64,000 nt of DNA from Osedax fenrisi (GCA_964019155.1 OZ025240.1:43992246-44056245); one strand, 5' to 3'. Shown: positions 27,601 to 40,485, numbered from the stretch's first letter. Program-made: numbers and translations. The notes: generated by a model not told the origin, from the sequence alone.

Positions 27601-29995
27601 TTCCTATCGTTTATATTCCTGATGTCTATTCTTACGGTTTGTTTATCGGTTTCAACGATACAACTTCTACTTCGGTCCTCCTAATCTGATCCTCTATATC
27701 GGATGACTCCAGAACGTTTCAAATCCCATAGATACACTTACTCCTGGATCCGTTTTTCGAGGGAAAACTTGTTATCGTGGTATCTCTTTTCTTTCGCTTT
27801 ATTCGTTCTCACGTCTTCGATAAACCTATCGTGATCATTGTGAGTCATCATCTGTGTTAGTTCAAGAAGGGTAGTGCATATATGCACTATAGTATATATT
27901 ATAGTATACGATTCATTATAAGTTCTAACGGCGATAATCCGAATTATAGTGGTGTACTCCTCAATAACTGAGTAATCCTGTATTCGGGTCTACCTATTTC
28001 TCAAGAATCTGTTTTATAGTTTTCACGGCTCTCTATGCCAAACCATTTCCTCTCGGGTATTTAGGGGATTACATTATGCGTGTGAATTTGTAGGTGTTTG
28101 CAACATATGTTATGGGGATATCCCTCAATTTTGCCGACTTATACTGTCTGCCGTTATCGTATATCACATTTTGTCGGATTCGGTGCCCGGCAAATATTGA
28201 ATTCGTGACGTTCACGATTGTCATAGATCTTTCATATTTCAGTGTTATCGTCTCGATGTATCGACAGTAATAGTCTAAAACTATTAAATATTTCGTTATA
28301 AATTGTTATATGTCAGTACCAACAGTTTCCAAGGAACTTTGTACGGGAACCAGCTGTAAAGGCTATATAACTTGTCTAGTAATTTCCCCAACGTTTCACT
28401 TATACCCTCTTTCCATACATATATTACCATTTATTTCGTTATCGTTTTCTTGTGGATTTATCAAATATCTGACCTTTTGTAATTCCCCGAGAATGAAAGA
28501 ATTTGTTGAAAATTCTTCAAATTATATTTGGGCTGTCGTTTCGGTTTTCTCACCTGGATACCCGGATACCTGGATACATGGACACATGTATATATGGATA
28601 CATGGATATCTGGACACCTGTATACCTGGATATCTGGACACCTGTATATCTGGATATATGGATACCTGGATACCTGGATACTTGGATACTTGGATAGCGC
28701 GTCAGCCGTGATATTGTCTTTTCCGGCTATGTGTTTCATTTTTACTGATTACTTCATCAATTGTATCCTGAAACGTTGTATTCGTATCCGGACTTTTTAT
28801 ATCTTCTTGCATTCCAGAAAAGATACTAAAGGTTTACGATCTATTTCCACTAGTATCGGTGCGCCACTAATATAGTGGTTGAATTTGCCAGACCCCATAC
28901 GACTCCTAGCGCTTATTTCTCCGTAACCGCATATCTTCGTTCGGTCTCCGCAAGGTATCATTCTCCTAATTCCGTCTTCATCTTGTAGAGATAGCACCGC
29001 TCCGATTCCGTATTGGGATAAATCCGTAGTTAATATAGTCATCTTTGATTATTAAAAGTAATTAAAAGTTATCGTATTTATTAATTCCTCTTTTAGTATG
29101 CTGAAGCTAGCTTGTTATACCTCATTCCATACACATGGTACGTTTTTATGCAGTAGTTATCTTAGAGAAACACCGATACTTGCTAGGGGAGAACTTTACG
29201 AACTGGTTTACCATTCCCAAGAAACTTCTCACCCCATTTATATATTTTATGCACGATATTCTAGTATACCTTGTACCATGTGGCCTACTTTTATTCCATT
29301 TTTTCATAATATATTTTATTCGAAACCCTTCGACCCCTTCCTGTCTAATTTTACATTTATCTTCATTTAAAGTTATTCCCGATTCCTTTATTCTTCTTTC
29401 GAGTTTCCGTTGTACTCTGCTTTATTATTTCCCATCACGATATATGGTCTTCGTGCACTACGATATCTTCGCATCATCTTGTTATTTTACTAATTAGAGA
29501 TTAATTCCTTTGCAAAGATTTCTGGCGCTAACGTCAGACCAAACAATAGCTTAAGAATTCTTATAATAATACTATTGATACTAAAGAACATACGTATCTT
29601 CCCCACGGTGTTAATAATGTTGTTAACTTCCGGCTTCAGTTTTATGCAATGGTATTTACCAGAATCCAGAGTTAGCGATCAGTTTACTGAACACCTTCCC
29701 TTTCACCAGTGCTAAACTAATATTTACTGTAGCAATTGGACGTATCTCTCTTATGAAAGCTTTGTTTAGCTTTGTCATGTCGGAATAGATTCTTATTTTA
29801 TCATTATCATTCAAGGAAACTATAGTTGCATTGGGCTACACTAGTCCGTAGGTTACACGGTTTTTTCCATAACACCTAATCGGTGATCTTGTCGAGTTCG
29901 TTTCGACCTTAGTTTACCGGTGTATTTGTACTGGTCTGGCTACTTTGATAGAATATGGCTCTATGTTTTCTCGGAGTTGAATTTCGTACGTACTT
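27600..29995 (-). pseudogene. Ty3/gypsy pol pseudogene (RT, RNase H, integrase)
   Basis: The minus-strand order is that of Ty3/gypsy pol. RT: a proline- and charge-rich lead-in (about 29990-29850), then KIRIYSDMTKLNKAFIREI and LALVKGKVFSKL (29830-29660). RNase H: LTTDLSQYGIGAVLS (29030) to HIAGKDNITADALSKYP (28733). Integrase: LDYYCRYIETITLKYERS (28280), IYDNGRQYKSAKL, SPKYPRGNG and RAVKTIKQILEK (about 28000). Stops and frameshifts interrupt every domain. GC content is higher than in the flanks. The integrase resembles the K02A2.6 type of retroelement. No LTRs recognized. Confidence 0.78.
28551..28695. repeat. 8-bp tandem repeat (TACCTGGA/TATCTGGA) within RNase H sequence
   Basis: About 18 imperfect 8-bp units inserted just after the conserved ADALS end of the gypsy RNase H. 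Because three units are 24 bp, all frames stay open and read as an 8-residue repeat, which makes spurious ORFs on both strands. Confidence 0.85.
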
Positions 29996-30081
29996 ATATA
30001 TAAAAATGACATACAAATGACTAATACAAATTATTCACTTCTGGAAATATAGTTTGATACAATTATATAAATGATCAATTA

Positions 30082-31047
30082 GGGGAAAGTCCCCGATTAC
30101 CGACCCCCTCCTAATACCGATCCCCTCTCGTATCTCAGTAAATATAAGAGTAATCAAAAAATGATATATACATGACTGTTAGTAATTTAATGATAAATAT
30201 GATTATGTATTTTGTTTAAAAAAATATGTAATCCTACAATTGTTATTTGATAAAATGTAATATTCTGTTTTTACTTTTTTAATATTTGAATAATAACTTT
30301 TTTTAAATCATTGTAAATACTTTATTAATTAAAAGAACACTTAATGTTGTGCATAATATTGTAGATCAATAAAATGTTTATAACGATTATAAAAATAATT
30401 TAATTTGAATAACTATTAACCAATATATATTAATTATAGTAACCCATATGATTTTCCTATTACCGACCCCCTAAATTACCCTAATACCGACCCCATGTGA
30501 TTTATAATATCTAATCAAAATAGATCCGTATTTTACTTTAAATTATGTTATAACTTGTTTGTGTATTATTGACATAGATTTAGGATTCATGATTCCAGTT
30601 ATTTATATACATATTGATTAATAAATAAATATTAAATAATAATATACACTATTTTAATATAATTACTATAAAGTTAAAATTTAAATTTAATATTACTATT
30701 AAAACATAAATTCAATACAAAATAAATTACGGCATGTGAATTAATTATAGTTATGTATATCTACTATTTTTATTGGATATTATAATACTACAATTATTTA
30801 TACCACAATTATTTTAGGGGGTCGATATTAGGGAAGGGGGTCGGTATTAGGCACATTTATCCGATTTCCGACCCCCCTGTTTATTCTTATAAATATAATT
30901 ATATCAAAAATTTAAAATAGCCACATTATTCATTGCCATAATATTACTCAAATTACAAAATTTCAAATAAATATATTTACTATTAATAGTAATTGAATAA
31001 GTTATTACAACTAATCATTTAGGGGTCGGTAATCGGAGACTTTCCCC
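30082..31047 (+). mobile_element. MITE family A, intact copy (966 bp)
   Basis: Terminal inverted repeats are GGGGAAAGTCCCCGATTACC and its near-perfect complement ending GACTTTCCCC, flanked by TA (30080-30081, 31048-31049). ACCGACCCC-type motifs occur in pairs at the left end, at about +380-405, at about +745-805 (inverted) and at the right TIR. It has no coding capacity. The TA duplication points to an IS630/Tc1/mariner/pogo-type transposase supplied in trans. Confidence 0.88.
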
Positions 31048-31049
31048 TA

Positions 31050-31439
31050 TATTTTGTAAGATGATATACATATATATAATTAATATACAATTATTAATGA
31101 TATCGGATTATAATAATGAAATATTATTTATAGAATAAAATTATAAAACTTAATATTAAAATCAATTTGTAAACAATATTAAAACCTTTGATGTATTTAT
31201 AATTTAATTATAATTCTATTTACATTATTATAATATATATATATTTAGTTATATATTTACACTTTTACTTTTGCATTCGAACTGACCAGACGTGTTTTAA
31301 TTCATACAAATGTAGCATAACAATTTCTATTCATACACAATTATTTGATTTCTATAGAATTTATCAATAATATTAGGCACATTATATTTAAATCCTATAC
31401 ACTACACATATTGTGTTTCGTATAGTGTACACTGTGTAT
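31050..31439. other. AT-rich spacer between MITE and LINE
   Basis: No feature recognized, apart from self-complementary TATAGTGTACACTG-type sequence near 31420-31455 at the LINE border. Confidence 0.4.
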
Positions 31440-31785
31440 AGTGTGCACTATACAAGATCGTACATTACGCTCTACGTTCCTGGAGATATCCCCTAGGACT
31501 TCATGCACGGGTAGCTGGACTACCCTTTTTCACTGAGGTTATGTAACTACTCACGTGTTCTATTCGCTGCCCTCATTGTCCTTAATCTTTCGAGGTACTG
31601 GTCATGTACTGAAGAATCGGTCGCCTATCCGTAGAATCTACCCGCACGAAGAGTTTCCACCATACCGGAGAATCTATCATATACGTGGAGTCGACTTCAT
31701 TTCACTGCTTACTATATTATTATATAATACCTATATATATATTACGTTACTCGAGGTCATCTATTTGCTAGCAAGTGTATATATA

Positions 31786-32971
31786 ATGGCAGTTGTATGT
31801 CATTATTGCAATGAACCTGCTTCTAGCTCTGACCTACCATGTAGCTCGTGTAAATCATTCTACCACCATGTATGCCTCTTCCCAGCATCAATTATATCCA
31901 AATCATGGACTCATATCAATGGTCCCCCTCCATCATATGCCCTTGCCATTTTTTCTTCCCCTAATTTCACATTTACATGTCCCTCTTGCCTCCTAAACAC
32001 CTCATCAAATACATCTACTACAATCTCCTCTCCTCTAGTTACCCCTACTCCTATACATCGTAATAATCCCCTCATCCGACCTCCTATACCTGCCCAATTA
32101 CGAATTCCCAAACTTATGGAACTTAAAACTTTCCCCCCATCCTTTATAACCGCTAATATCCAATCACCTGTCCCTTATCATAAATCGTTTGCATCTGCTA
32201 TTATATCATCTTCCTCTCCTACCCCTATTAAATCTCCTATCGTCCACCGTGTACCTCATATTTCTACCATACCCTATACTCTTCCCATACCTCGTAAACT
32301 TCAACTAAATAATATTATTTGTAACAATTCACTTGTCATTGAACATTTAAATCCCTCTGATATGAATACTGAATTCATTTCATCAATCCTTATACATATG
32401 CTACTGCCTAAAATATGTATTTCTATAGTCAAATTTAAACACAACAATGCAATCATCCAGTTCTCTAGTAAATCATTTTGTGACATGTTTTTCAGTAGAT
32501 TTAGATCTACTAAAGTTAATCCCCGATTCTAACACCTATACATACGAAATTCCCTACCTTATAAAACCCGTTTATTAGGTAAAATCCTTTATCATGCATA
32601 TATATTAAAACTAACCCCTATACATACTAAACCTATATTTAATACATATACAAAGTCATTTGAATTACGACTTATATATAATTATATTGACTGGTCTCTT
32701 CCACCAATTACCATACCTCCAACTCTCCTTATTCACTGGGAATCTTCCTACCTTAAATTTAAATCTTCCGTTCCCTCATTTATTAATCTCCATTAATACT
32801 AATTCAGACCCCACACCTAATAATCCATCTGAAAATTCCAACTCCCCTTATATTCCTGTAACATCAACTCCATCTATTGATTTAAATAATTCCACCATCC
32901 TAAGTGTCCCAGTTGTTGATTCACTAAAATCTAATCATATATCTACACCATCTCTAACTAAATCTGCATGA
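31786..32971 (+). pseudogene. L2-like LINE ORF1 (PHD finger), one nonsense and one frameshift
   Basis: The ATG at 31786 starts MAVVCHYCNEPASSS with a complete C4HC3 PHD-like finger: Cys5, Cys8, Cys19, Cys22, His27, Cys30, Cys65, Cys68. The frame upstream of this ATG is open to 31555, but homology with the other LINE begins here. A Pro/Ser-rich linker follows, then a conserved C-terminal domain. TAA at 32530-32532 interrupts that domain; homology continues in frame (HLYIRNSLPYK to WESSYLKFK) up to TAA 32794. The frame that continues to the TGA at 32969-32971 (NSDPTPNNPSENSNS) is shifted by one, implying a single-base indel near 32790. Without these two lesions ORF1 would end at TGA-CTA in frame with ORF2. 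Confidence 0.75.
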
Positions 32972-32974
32972 CTA
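32969..32974 (+). promoter_or_regulatory. Putative readthrough site UGA-CUA upstream of ORF2
   Basis: GCA TGA CTA TCT GAA CAC leads in frame into the endonuclease (ALINIRSLRSN). There is no in-frame ATG for 477 bases after the TGA. It is the same hexamer as at 11847-11852. Confidence 0.62.
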
Positions 32975-35803
32975 TCTGAACACATTGCCCTAATAAATAT
33001 TCGTTCTCTTCGTTCCAATGCCTCACTCTTATTACAATTCCTTAAAAAGTCCAATTTTAGTATTATTGCTTTAACGGAAACATGGATCTCTCAAGATGAT
33101 TCCGACATATTTGCCCTATTTCACAATTTTGGTTATACATTAATCTTATCGCCACGATTATCAGGTCGTGGTGGTGGGGTTGGCTTCCTCGTAAAAATTT
33201 CTCTACATTTACCATGTATATCCATATCCCATAACTTCTCCTACTCTGACTGCTTAACCATATCATTCACCCAAAAACACAAATCTATATCCATTACTGT
33301 CATTTATAGACCGCCAAAACCAGAATTCGCTTCCTTTCTAAGTGAGTTTAACGATCTTGCTACTGATCTCATAAGTTCACCCACATACCACCCTATTATA
33401 CTTGGTGATTTCAACTATCATTTTAATGCTACCTCAAATCCACATATTATGTTCACTAATTTAACAAATTCATTATCCCTATCACAACATGTCAATTTCC
33501 CAACTAATATAAATGGCAATATTATTGATCTTGTATTCTCCAGTTCTCTCCATTCTGAATTCATGGTGAGTAATATTTCTAGGCTTGATCTACTTTCCGA
33601 TCACTTCCTTATCTCATTCAAAACTAACTTTACTATCACTCTTAATCAGAAAACACGTATTACATACAGACCCATTAAGAATATAAATTCCATGATATTC
33701 TTAGCTGACTTACATTCTGCTTTAGGTGACTACTGTTATTCTCCAGTTGTATTAAATAACATACTATCCCATCTTATCGATAAACATGCGCCTTCAAAAA
33801 CTATATCAGTAACTCTACAATATGATACCCCATGGTTTACTTCCCACCTCATGTCCTTGAAACGATCACTTCGTAAATCTGAAAGAATATACATATCCTT
33901 GATATCTTCATCTTCTATAGCTTCATTCATTGAGCAACGTAAGATCTACAAGTTAGAAATTTCCTATGCCAAATCTAGCTATTACACTCAGGTTATAAAT
34001 GATCTTGCTTCTGATAACCGACGACTTTTCAGACTAGCTAATAAGTTGTTATCTCCCCCAAAACCAGCATTACTACCATCTATGATTAACATTTCTCCAT
34101 TACAATTAAGCTGTCTTTTCTCCAAAACATTTTCTAATAAGATTGACTCCATCATAATAAAGATCAATAACCATACACTTACTGCCAATTATCCTTCAAT
34201 CATAGTTACCTCACCTATATCTGTTTTCTTAAGTTTTTTTCGTCCGCCGCATATATCTCTCATATCTAAACTACTAAATGCATCCTCTTCGATATCTCCC
34301 TCCGATCCTGTTCCACTATCTATTTTTAAACTTTACTCCGATTATCTATGTCCAACTATCTGTAACATCATCTCATATTCCCTAAATTCCGGTACTGTAC
34401 CTTCAATTTTTAAACAAGCAATAATCACTCCCATTCTTAAAAAACCTTCACTCGATCCTGATTCACTTCTCAATTATCGCCCAATTTCTCATCTACCTTT
34501 GGTGAGTAAAATTTTGGAAAGAGTTGTCTCTCGTCAACTAATCTCCTATTTAACGGCAAATAATATCCATATTCCTCAACGAAGTGGTTTTCGCCGAGGA
34601 CACTCCACAGAAACAGCACTACTAAACGTAATTGATGTAATCACTTCTACCCTTAATACTAAAAACTGCTGTCAACTAGTAATGCTGGACATATCCAGTG
34701 CTTTCGATACGCTTGATCACAAAATTCTACTGTCCCGTCTACACCTGCTTGGAGTTAGAGACCTTGCTCTCTCATGGTTTACTTCATATCTATTTGACCG
34801 TAGTAGCAGTGTAAAAATATATAATTCTTTTTCTTCCCCTTCTCCTATGAAATATGGTGTTCCCCAGGGATCAGTACTCGGTCCTTCACTTTTCTCAATT
34901 TATTTATACCCATTACCATCCATAATATCTAAATATCCAAATATATATTACCATCTTTATGCAGATGACATACAACTATATATGTTTCTTCCAATTAATT
35001 CATCACCAGGTCTCAATAATCAACTCTCTAATTGTGCTAATGACATTAAAGAATGGCTTATTTCTAATAATCTTCTCCTTAATACCTCCAAAACTAAATT
35101 GTTGAATCTTTCTCCATCACCAACTTAATTCCCTCCTTTTCTTATTGATAATATTTTAATATCTCCTTCTCCTACTGCATCTAACTTAGGTTTAATTTTT
35201 GATTCTACTCTTTCCTTCATTCCTCATATTACTGCCATCACTAAATCTGCAAATTATCATCTATTTAGAATTAGAAAAATACGAAAATCAATTACTGTAT
35301 CTCTTACTAAAACTCTAGTTAATTCCCTTGTACTCTCACGAATAGATTACTGTTCCTCAATCCTTATAAATCTTCCATTATCATCTATCTCTCCCTTAAA
35401 TCGAGTTATTCGTTCATCAATCCGTACAACATATAACCTACGTATTCGAGATCATTCCTCTACTTCCTCATACCAACACCTATCTCCATGGTTCACATTT
35501 AACAAACGCTCTGCCTATCGCATATTATCTATTGTTCATTCCTCAATATACTCATCAAATTGCCCTTCATATATTTCTGCTTCTCTTGTAAAAAGAGCTC
35601 CCCTTCCATCACTTAGAAACCATGCATCTCACCTTCTATCTACCCCTATTCTACGTCCCTCAAAAATGAATACTCGGGCACTGAGTTATATTGGTCCTAA
35701 GCTATGGAATTCACTCCCGCCCTATATTAGATCCATAAAATCGCATAAAACATTCATGAAATATATACAACAATTGATCTCAGTTGGGAACCTGAATTAC
35801 TAA
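32972..35803 (+). pseudogene. L2-like LINE ORF2: APE endonuclease-reverse transcriptase, one nonsense
   Basis: The open frame runs from the TGA at 32971 to TAA 35126-35128, then continues in the same frame to TAA 35801-35803. Endonuclease: INIRS (Asn, about 32987), LTETW (Glu, about 33076), YRPP (about 33307), GDFNYH (about 33405) and SDHFL (about 33600). Reverse transcriptase: NYRPIS, AFDTLDH, GVPQGSVLGP and YADD (about 34958-34969). The premature TAA lies after the RT core, and the C-terminal domain (IDYCSSILINLPL, LWNSLPPYIRS) continues beyond it. The first ATG (33449) lies beyond the Asn, Glu, YRPP and GDFN motifs, so conventional initiation cannot make a working endonuclease. Confidence 0.85.
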
Positions 35804-35975
35804 TATTGTTTGTCATTATTATTTTATTAATTAATTTCCGTACGGCTTATTCTATTTTATTGTATTATTAGTATTAGTATTTATTGTTTACCTACTTTTA
35901 TTATTTGTATTCTATTATATACACTTTTGAGAAATCATTTATGATTTATTTAATTGTCTAAATAAACATTCAATA

Positions 35976-36758
35976 TATATAGAGTGTATATTATAAACTA
36001 GTAATATGTATTATACATTTGATATATTTAAACATTTTATATAAATATTATAATATATCTTTATATTGTAATACTTTATTATTTATTATAAGAATTGTTA
36101 CTATATTATTGTATATATGCAAACATTACTCATATAACAGAGTTGTACACTGTACATTGTACAGTGTACAATGTATAGTTTTGTACAAAGTATTCTTCCC
36201 AAAGTAATTGTCCATATGAAATTATTTAAAGTAGATTACATTATTAGTTATATGTGAACTGTACAATAATTAGTGCATAAGAAATTCCTTAAGACATATA
36301 GTTAAATTAGTTTCTTTAATAATCGCAATTTATGGTAAGTAATCTATATAATTTAAAGTAAGCTTTGAAATTGTAATGAAGGCGAACTTGATGAACTAGT
36401 ATATGAATATATAGAGGTAATACTTGTATCCAGTTAATCATGTATCATTATCAATATCCTCTATATATTAATATATAATTTAAGAATTATAAAATCAATT
36501 TAATCGTAGAAAACTTTCAAAGAACACAAATATTTTGCGTAGCATTTCACGAAGCAATATTTTGTGATTTATCCTTAAGAAAATCTCTGATGTTAAAGTA
36601 ATCATATTTAATTATAGTAAACACAAACACCCATGAATAACTATAAATATACTGAAAATTAAAGTGAAGTTATTATTTAGAATATTATATAAAATATGTA
36701 TATAATATTATCATGAATGCAATACTACTTCTTATATGTATGATAGTGATGTGCAGAT

Positions 36759-36797
<39 letters not shown>

Positions 36798-36830
36798 GAA
36801 TAAAAGCTTGGTTTCCAACTAAGGAAGATA
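35976..36830. other. AT-rich sequence without recognizable gene
   Basis: Contains an inverted repeat TGTACACTGTACATTGTACA near 36144-36172 and a (TA)n run at 36767-36796. No supported coding region. Confidence 0.45.
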
Positions 36831-36834
36831 CAAA

Positions 36835-37593
36835 GAAGAAGGGTACCACACATAATAGTCAACGACATGTAGTTTGCGGACGATATAGCATTAGTTAGTT
36901 AGGTGCTAAGAAGAGTCGAGCTATCAGCAAAATGTATAGGACTAAACATGAATACAGGCAAGACAAAGTACATGTCATACAATAACAACAAACAGTTTGA
37001 TATCAAGACTATAGGTGGAACATACTTGAAAAGAGTTGAAGATTTCAAATATATCGGGGCATGGGTATATAGCAGCGAAAAAGATGTCAAAATCAGAAAA
37101 GCGTAAGCTTGTAGAACCTACCATCAAATGATAAACATCTGGAATTCAAAACTAGGTAGGAAGTTCAAAATTAGGCTAATGATTGCAACTGTTGAATCTG
37201 TTCTGTTATACGGCTGTGAAACATGGACCTTAATAAACTCACTACTCAAAAATCTGGATGGGACATATACCACAATTCTGAGAATGGTTTTAAATATCCA
37301 CTGGAAAAATAAAATCAAGAATGAAATACTTTATGGGGCACTAGAAAGATTATCAAACACGACCAGAAGAAGAAGACTAAAGTGTGCCTCCATTGCCTAC
37401 GAAGGGAAGACAAGGTAGTTTCGGATGAGCCAATCCATTGAACTAGAAGGCGAGGAATACAACCTGATTCATATATAAAGACTCTGTAGCGTGATACCGG
37501 TCTAAGAGAAAATGATCTACGATCGGCTATGATGAATCGTGATTTTTGGAAGTCAATAAATGTCAGGGAATCAATAACAAGAATCCCGAAATA
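36835..37593 (+). pseudogene. RTE-clade LINE fragment (RT thumb and C-terminus)
   Basis: Reads FADDIAL (36873-36893), GLNMNTGKTKYM, RVEDFKYIGAWV, KIRKA, LLYGCETWTL, LDGTYTTILRMVL, HWKNKIKNEILYGAL and finally MMNRDFWKS. This order is characteristic of RTE-type elements. Frameshifts and stops (36897, 37107, 37418) break it. The 3' end has AAGCAAGTAAGCAA, a short repeat like the tails of RTE elements, followed directly by a MITE. Confidence 0.75.
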
Positions 37594-37612
37594 AGCAAGT
37601 AAGCAATATATA

Positions 37613-38523
37613 CAGGGGGAAGTAACATAATACGGGCACTTTAAAAATAAATTGTCTTAATATTTTATGATTCATTATTTGTATTCAAAAATTACAATAT
37701 ATTAATATTATATGATTATAGATATTATTGTGATTTTAAAATTTTATTTAATCTTTTAATTCCATAGATTATGGGGGAGTCCGTATTCGGTACCCATGTC
37801 CGAATACGGGCATCCTGTATTATAATACGGAAAACCTACATACCACTAGATAAACTATATCTGATTGATGAATCAATCAGACAAATTACAATTACATTAG
37901 TTATAATTAATTTTATGAATAATTTATTCTAATTTAATTAATAATTACTTTATTAATTTTTATTAATTTTATTAATTTTATTAATTAATAATATATGCTT
38001 AATATATAAATAATAATAATTTAAGATTTATCTTCATTGGTGGAATTAATATTATAAAGCACGCGATTTTTATTGAAATTAGAATAGTTAACTCGAAGCG
38101 CGTTATTTGGTTATAGGGTATTATGACTTATAGAATATCTGTATTAGGGATTTATATGTCCTCTAGATATATGCTTATAACTTAATGAATATTTGATAAC
38201 AAATATAGAAATTATACATATAATTTTAGAATGCTTTATTTTTTAATAATATGGTGTCATATTTTATATCAATACATTTGTATATTCTTGAGAAGATTTT
38301 AAGTTTACATTTTTTTTCATAAATTTAAAAACGTATTAAAAAAATCAGTTTATATGGATATATGTGCAATATTTTGAATAATAAAAAAATAAAAAAATAC
38401 CTTTTTAGACTATTTATATAATTATAAATATGTTATTCATTACATTTTTTTGTAGGATTTATGGTTTCTGAGATACCGAGAGTGTCCATATTCAGGCACT
38501 GTCCGTATTCGGTTACTTTCCTC
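37613..38523 (-). mobile_element. MITE family B (911 bp), related to family A
   Basis: Ends CAGGGGGAAGTAAC and GTTACTTTCCTC, flanked by TA (37611-37612, 38524-38525). Read on the minus strand, the right end (GAGGAAAGTAACCGAATACG, then CTCGGTATCTCAGAAACCAT) parallels the left end of family A. An internal pair of CGAATACGG/CGTATTCGG motifs lies at 37770-37832, about 690-750 bp from that end, as in family A. No coding capacity. Confidence 0.78.
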
Positions 38524-39237
38524 TATATATATAACATTTCATATTTCAACGGCTCGTATAATCCAATGTTTTATTTTTATTTTACTTCTCCTCGTTTATT
38601 TCTTATTTTTTTGTATCGTGTCGTTTTGTCTTACTGCAGTAACATGTTATCACATTTATATATTTTGTTTATATATGTTATATAATTATATGTTTATATA
38701 TAAGTACAACTTTCTTTATATATAACCAGTAATTCAATACACTTTTGATTTATCTATCTATCTATCTATCTACATGTAAATAGGAACACTATTATTATAA
38801 TATTTAATAATATCTATTAATATGTAAATTAATAAAAAACCTAAGTAAGAAATATTCATGATATGGTATTGGAAGTATTGAAAATGGGTTAAAAGTATAT
38901 CATAATCAATGACATGATTTTGGTAAAGTACTACTTACAATTATCACGCTTAAGTGTATTTAACCTATTTTAATAAATATAATTTATTTAACAATCTCTA
39001 CTTTATAGATATGTTATAAGATATAATAAAATATAATTGAATTTAATTTATTATTAAAACATATAATATTAATATTGTATACAAAATTAAAATTTGGAAG
39101 CATATTTATATCCAGTATATTAATTATTATCAGAACGAAATTATTTCTATATATATACAGTTTTAACATTAATATATATTTTCTTACGAGTTAATATTTA
39201 GTTTGAATCAAGAATTATCTATAATATATATTATTAT
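38524..39237. other. AT-rich sequence with a (TATC)n run
   Basis: A short TATC microsatellite at 38750-38772. Nothing else recognized. Confidence 0.5.
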
Positions 39238-39323
39238 TCAAAGTTTAGCACCAGTTTTTTTTGCGCTTACATCAGATTCTTTCTCCAATAGTTTATTTGT
39301 TATCGCTTGTATTTCAAGTACAC
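39238..39323 (-). CDS. Candidate terminal exon of an unidentified gene
   Basis: The minus strand has the acceptor ATATTGTAG, then a phase-1 start and VLEIQAITNKLLEKE, SDVSAKKTGAKL, stop TGA (39238-39240). The peptide is balanced and soluble, unlike translations of the surrounding AT-rich DNA, and looks like a helical C-terminus. No upstream exon was found and the family is not recognized. It could be chance in 86 bp. Confidence 0.33.
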
Positions 39324-39397
39324 CTACAATATAATTATATAATATCATATATTTAAAATAGATTTATTAATAGGTAGGAATTAGTGACATTATTTAA

Positions 39398-39490
39398 CTC
39401 AACATATAACGTTACATCACTATCGCGAGTCATAACCATATCGCCATAATTATTTCAAATTTCACTCCAACCTAATATATATATATATTG
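39398..39490. repeat. Dispersed repeat ending in (TA)n
   Basis: ACATATAACGTTACATCACT, ATCGCGAGTCATAACCA and TTTCAAATTTCACTCCAACC, then TAATATATAT. It matches the repeats at 21979-22080 and 26420-26520 in the same order, so it is one family with a (TA)n edge. Confidence 0.65.
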
Positions 39491-40437
39491 AATATGATCA
39501 TTTAGCTATAATATTCAAGTTTATATAGGAAAATATTAAGTATTATACTTATTATGATTGAATAGGACCTACTTAGTATTTAATCAATTATTGAATAATA
39601 TATATTCACTCTGATATACTAATCTTATAAGTTCTATAGTATAATAAAAATATAAGATATACAATTATAATAATAAGTTATATTCATATTATACTAGATG
39701 ATATATTATAATGTAGATCGATGCTTAGTATAATAATAACAATATTAATACAATTATTTTAAGTATAATTTTATTAATATTATTAAAATCATTATACTAA
39801 GCATCAATTTACTTTATTATAAGTACCTATCCTGTTATGTAATTAATAAATATAATAAGTATAAACATTATATGATTATGATAAGTTTTTAATTAAACAG
39901 GTATGTTTTATAACGGACGATTCATTTTCATTACCGCTGGTTTATTTAAATTTCCACCAGTGTTATATTATCGGTAAATAACTGATCGTTTATTATTTTA
40001 ATGATAGATTTGAATTTTTAACTTATAATACTCTTGTTTAGTAATATATCTATATAATAACCTATTCCACAAGTTTAATACCATATCAATAAGTGATATA
40101 TTAAAGTATTTTATTTTGAACTTTTATTTATTTTTAAAATAATTAGGCTGTCAATAATCATTAGCTGTCCCACTATGACGTAACACTAATATTTTTTTAT
40201 TTTTTTCGATTTTGACAAATATGCCACAATAGCACTTTTAAAACTCATATTATGAATAAACTATACATTTTTGTAATTTTTTAACACGACACGTATTATT
40301 AATTAATTAATATTAAATAGATGTAATAAATCTATAGATTTATCATAATATATTTAATAGTAATTACTTTAATTAATAATACGTGTCGATTAATACGTGA
40401 ATTACTTCCATGACTTATAATTGTATATATTACGTGA

Positions 40438-40485
<48 letters not shown>

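Larger units (their letters stand above)
31440..35975 (+). mobile_element. L2-like LINE, nearly full length, inactivated
   Basis: 5'UTR (about 31440-31785), PHD-type ORF1, TGA-CTA junction, ORF2 and a short 3'UTR ending near TTTAATTGTCTAAATAAACA (about 35967). The RT sequence (STETALLNVIDVI, LDISSAFDTLDHKILLSRL, LALSWFTSYL) is typical of the L2 clade. It carries only two nonsense mutations and one frameshift, so it is a fairly recent but dead copy. It is less AT-rich than its surroundings. Ends and target duplications cannot be fixed by eye. Confidence 0.85.

Noticed and set aside
28310..28875. Plus-strand frames reading GYLDTWIPGY-like repeats
   Set aside because: They come from the 8-bp tandem repeat; the conserved RNase H motif is on the other strand.
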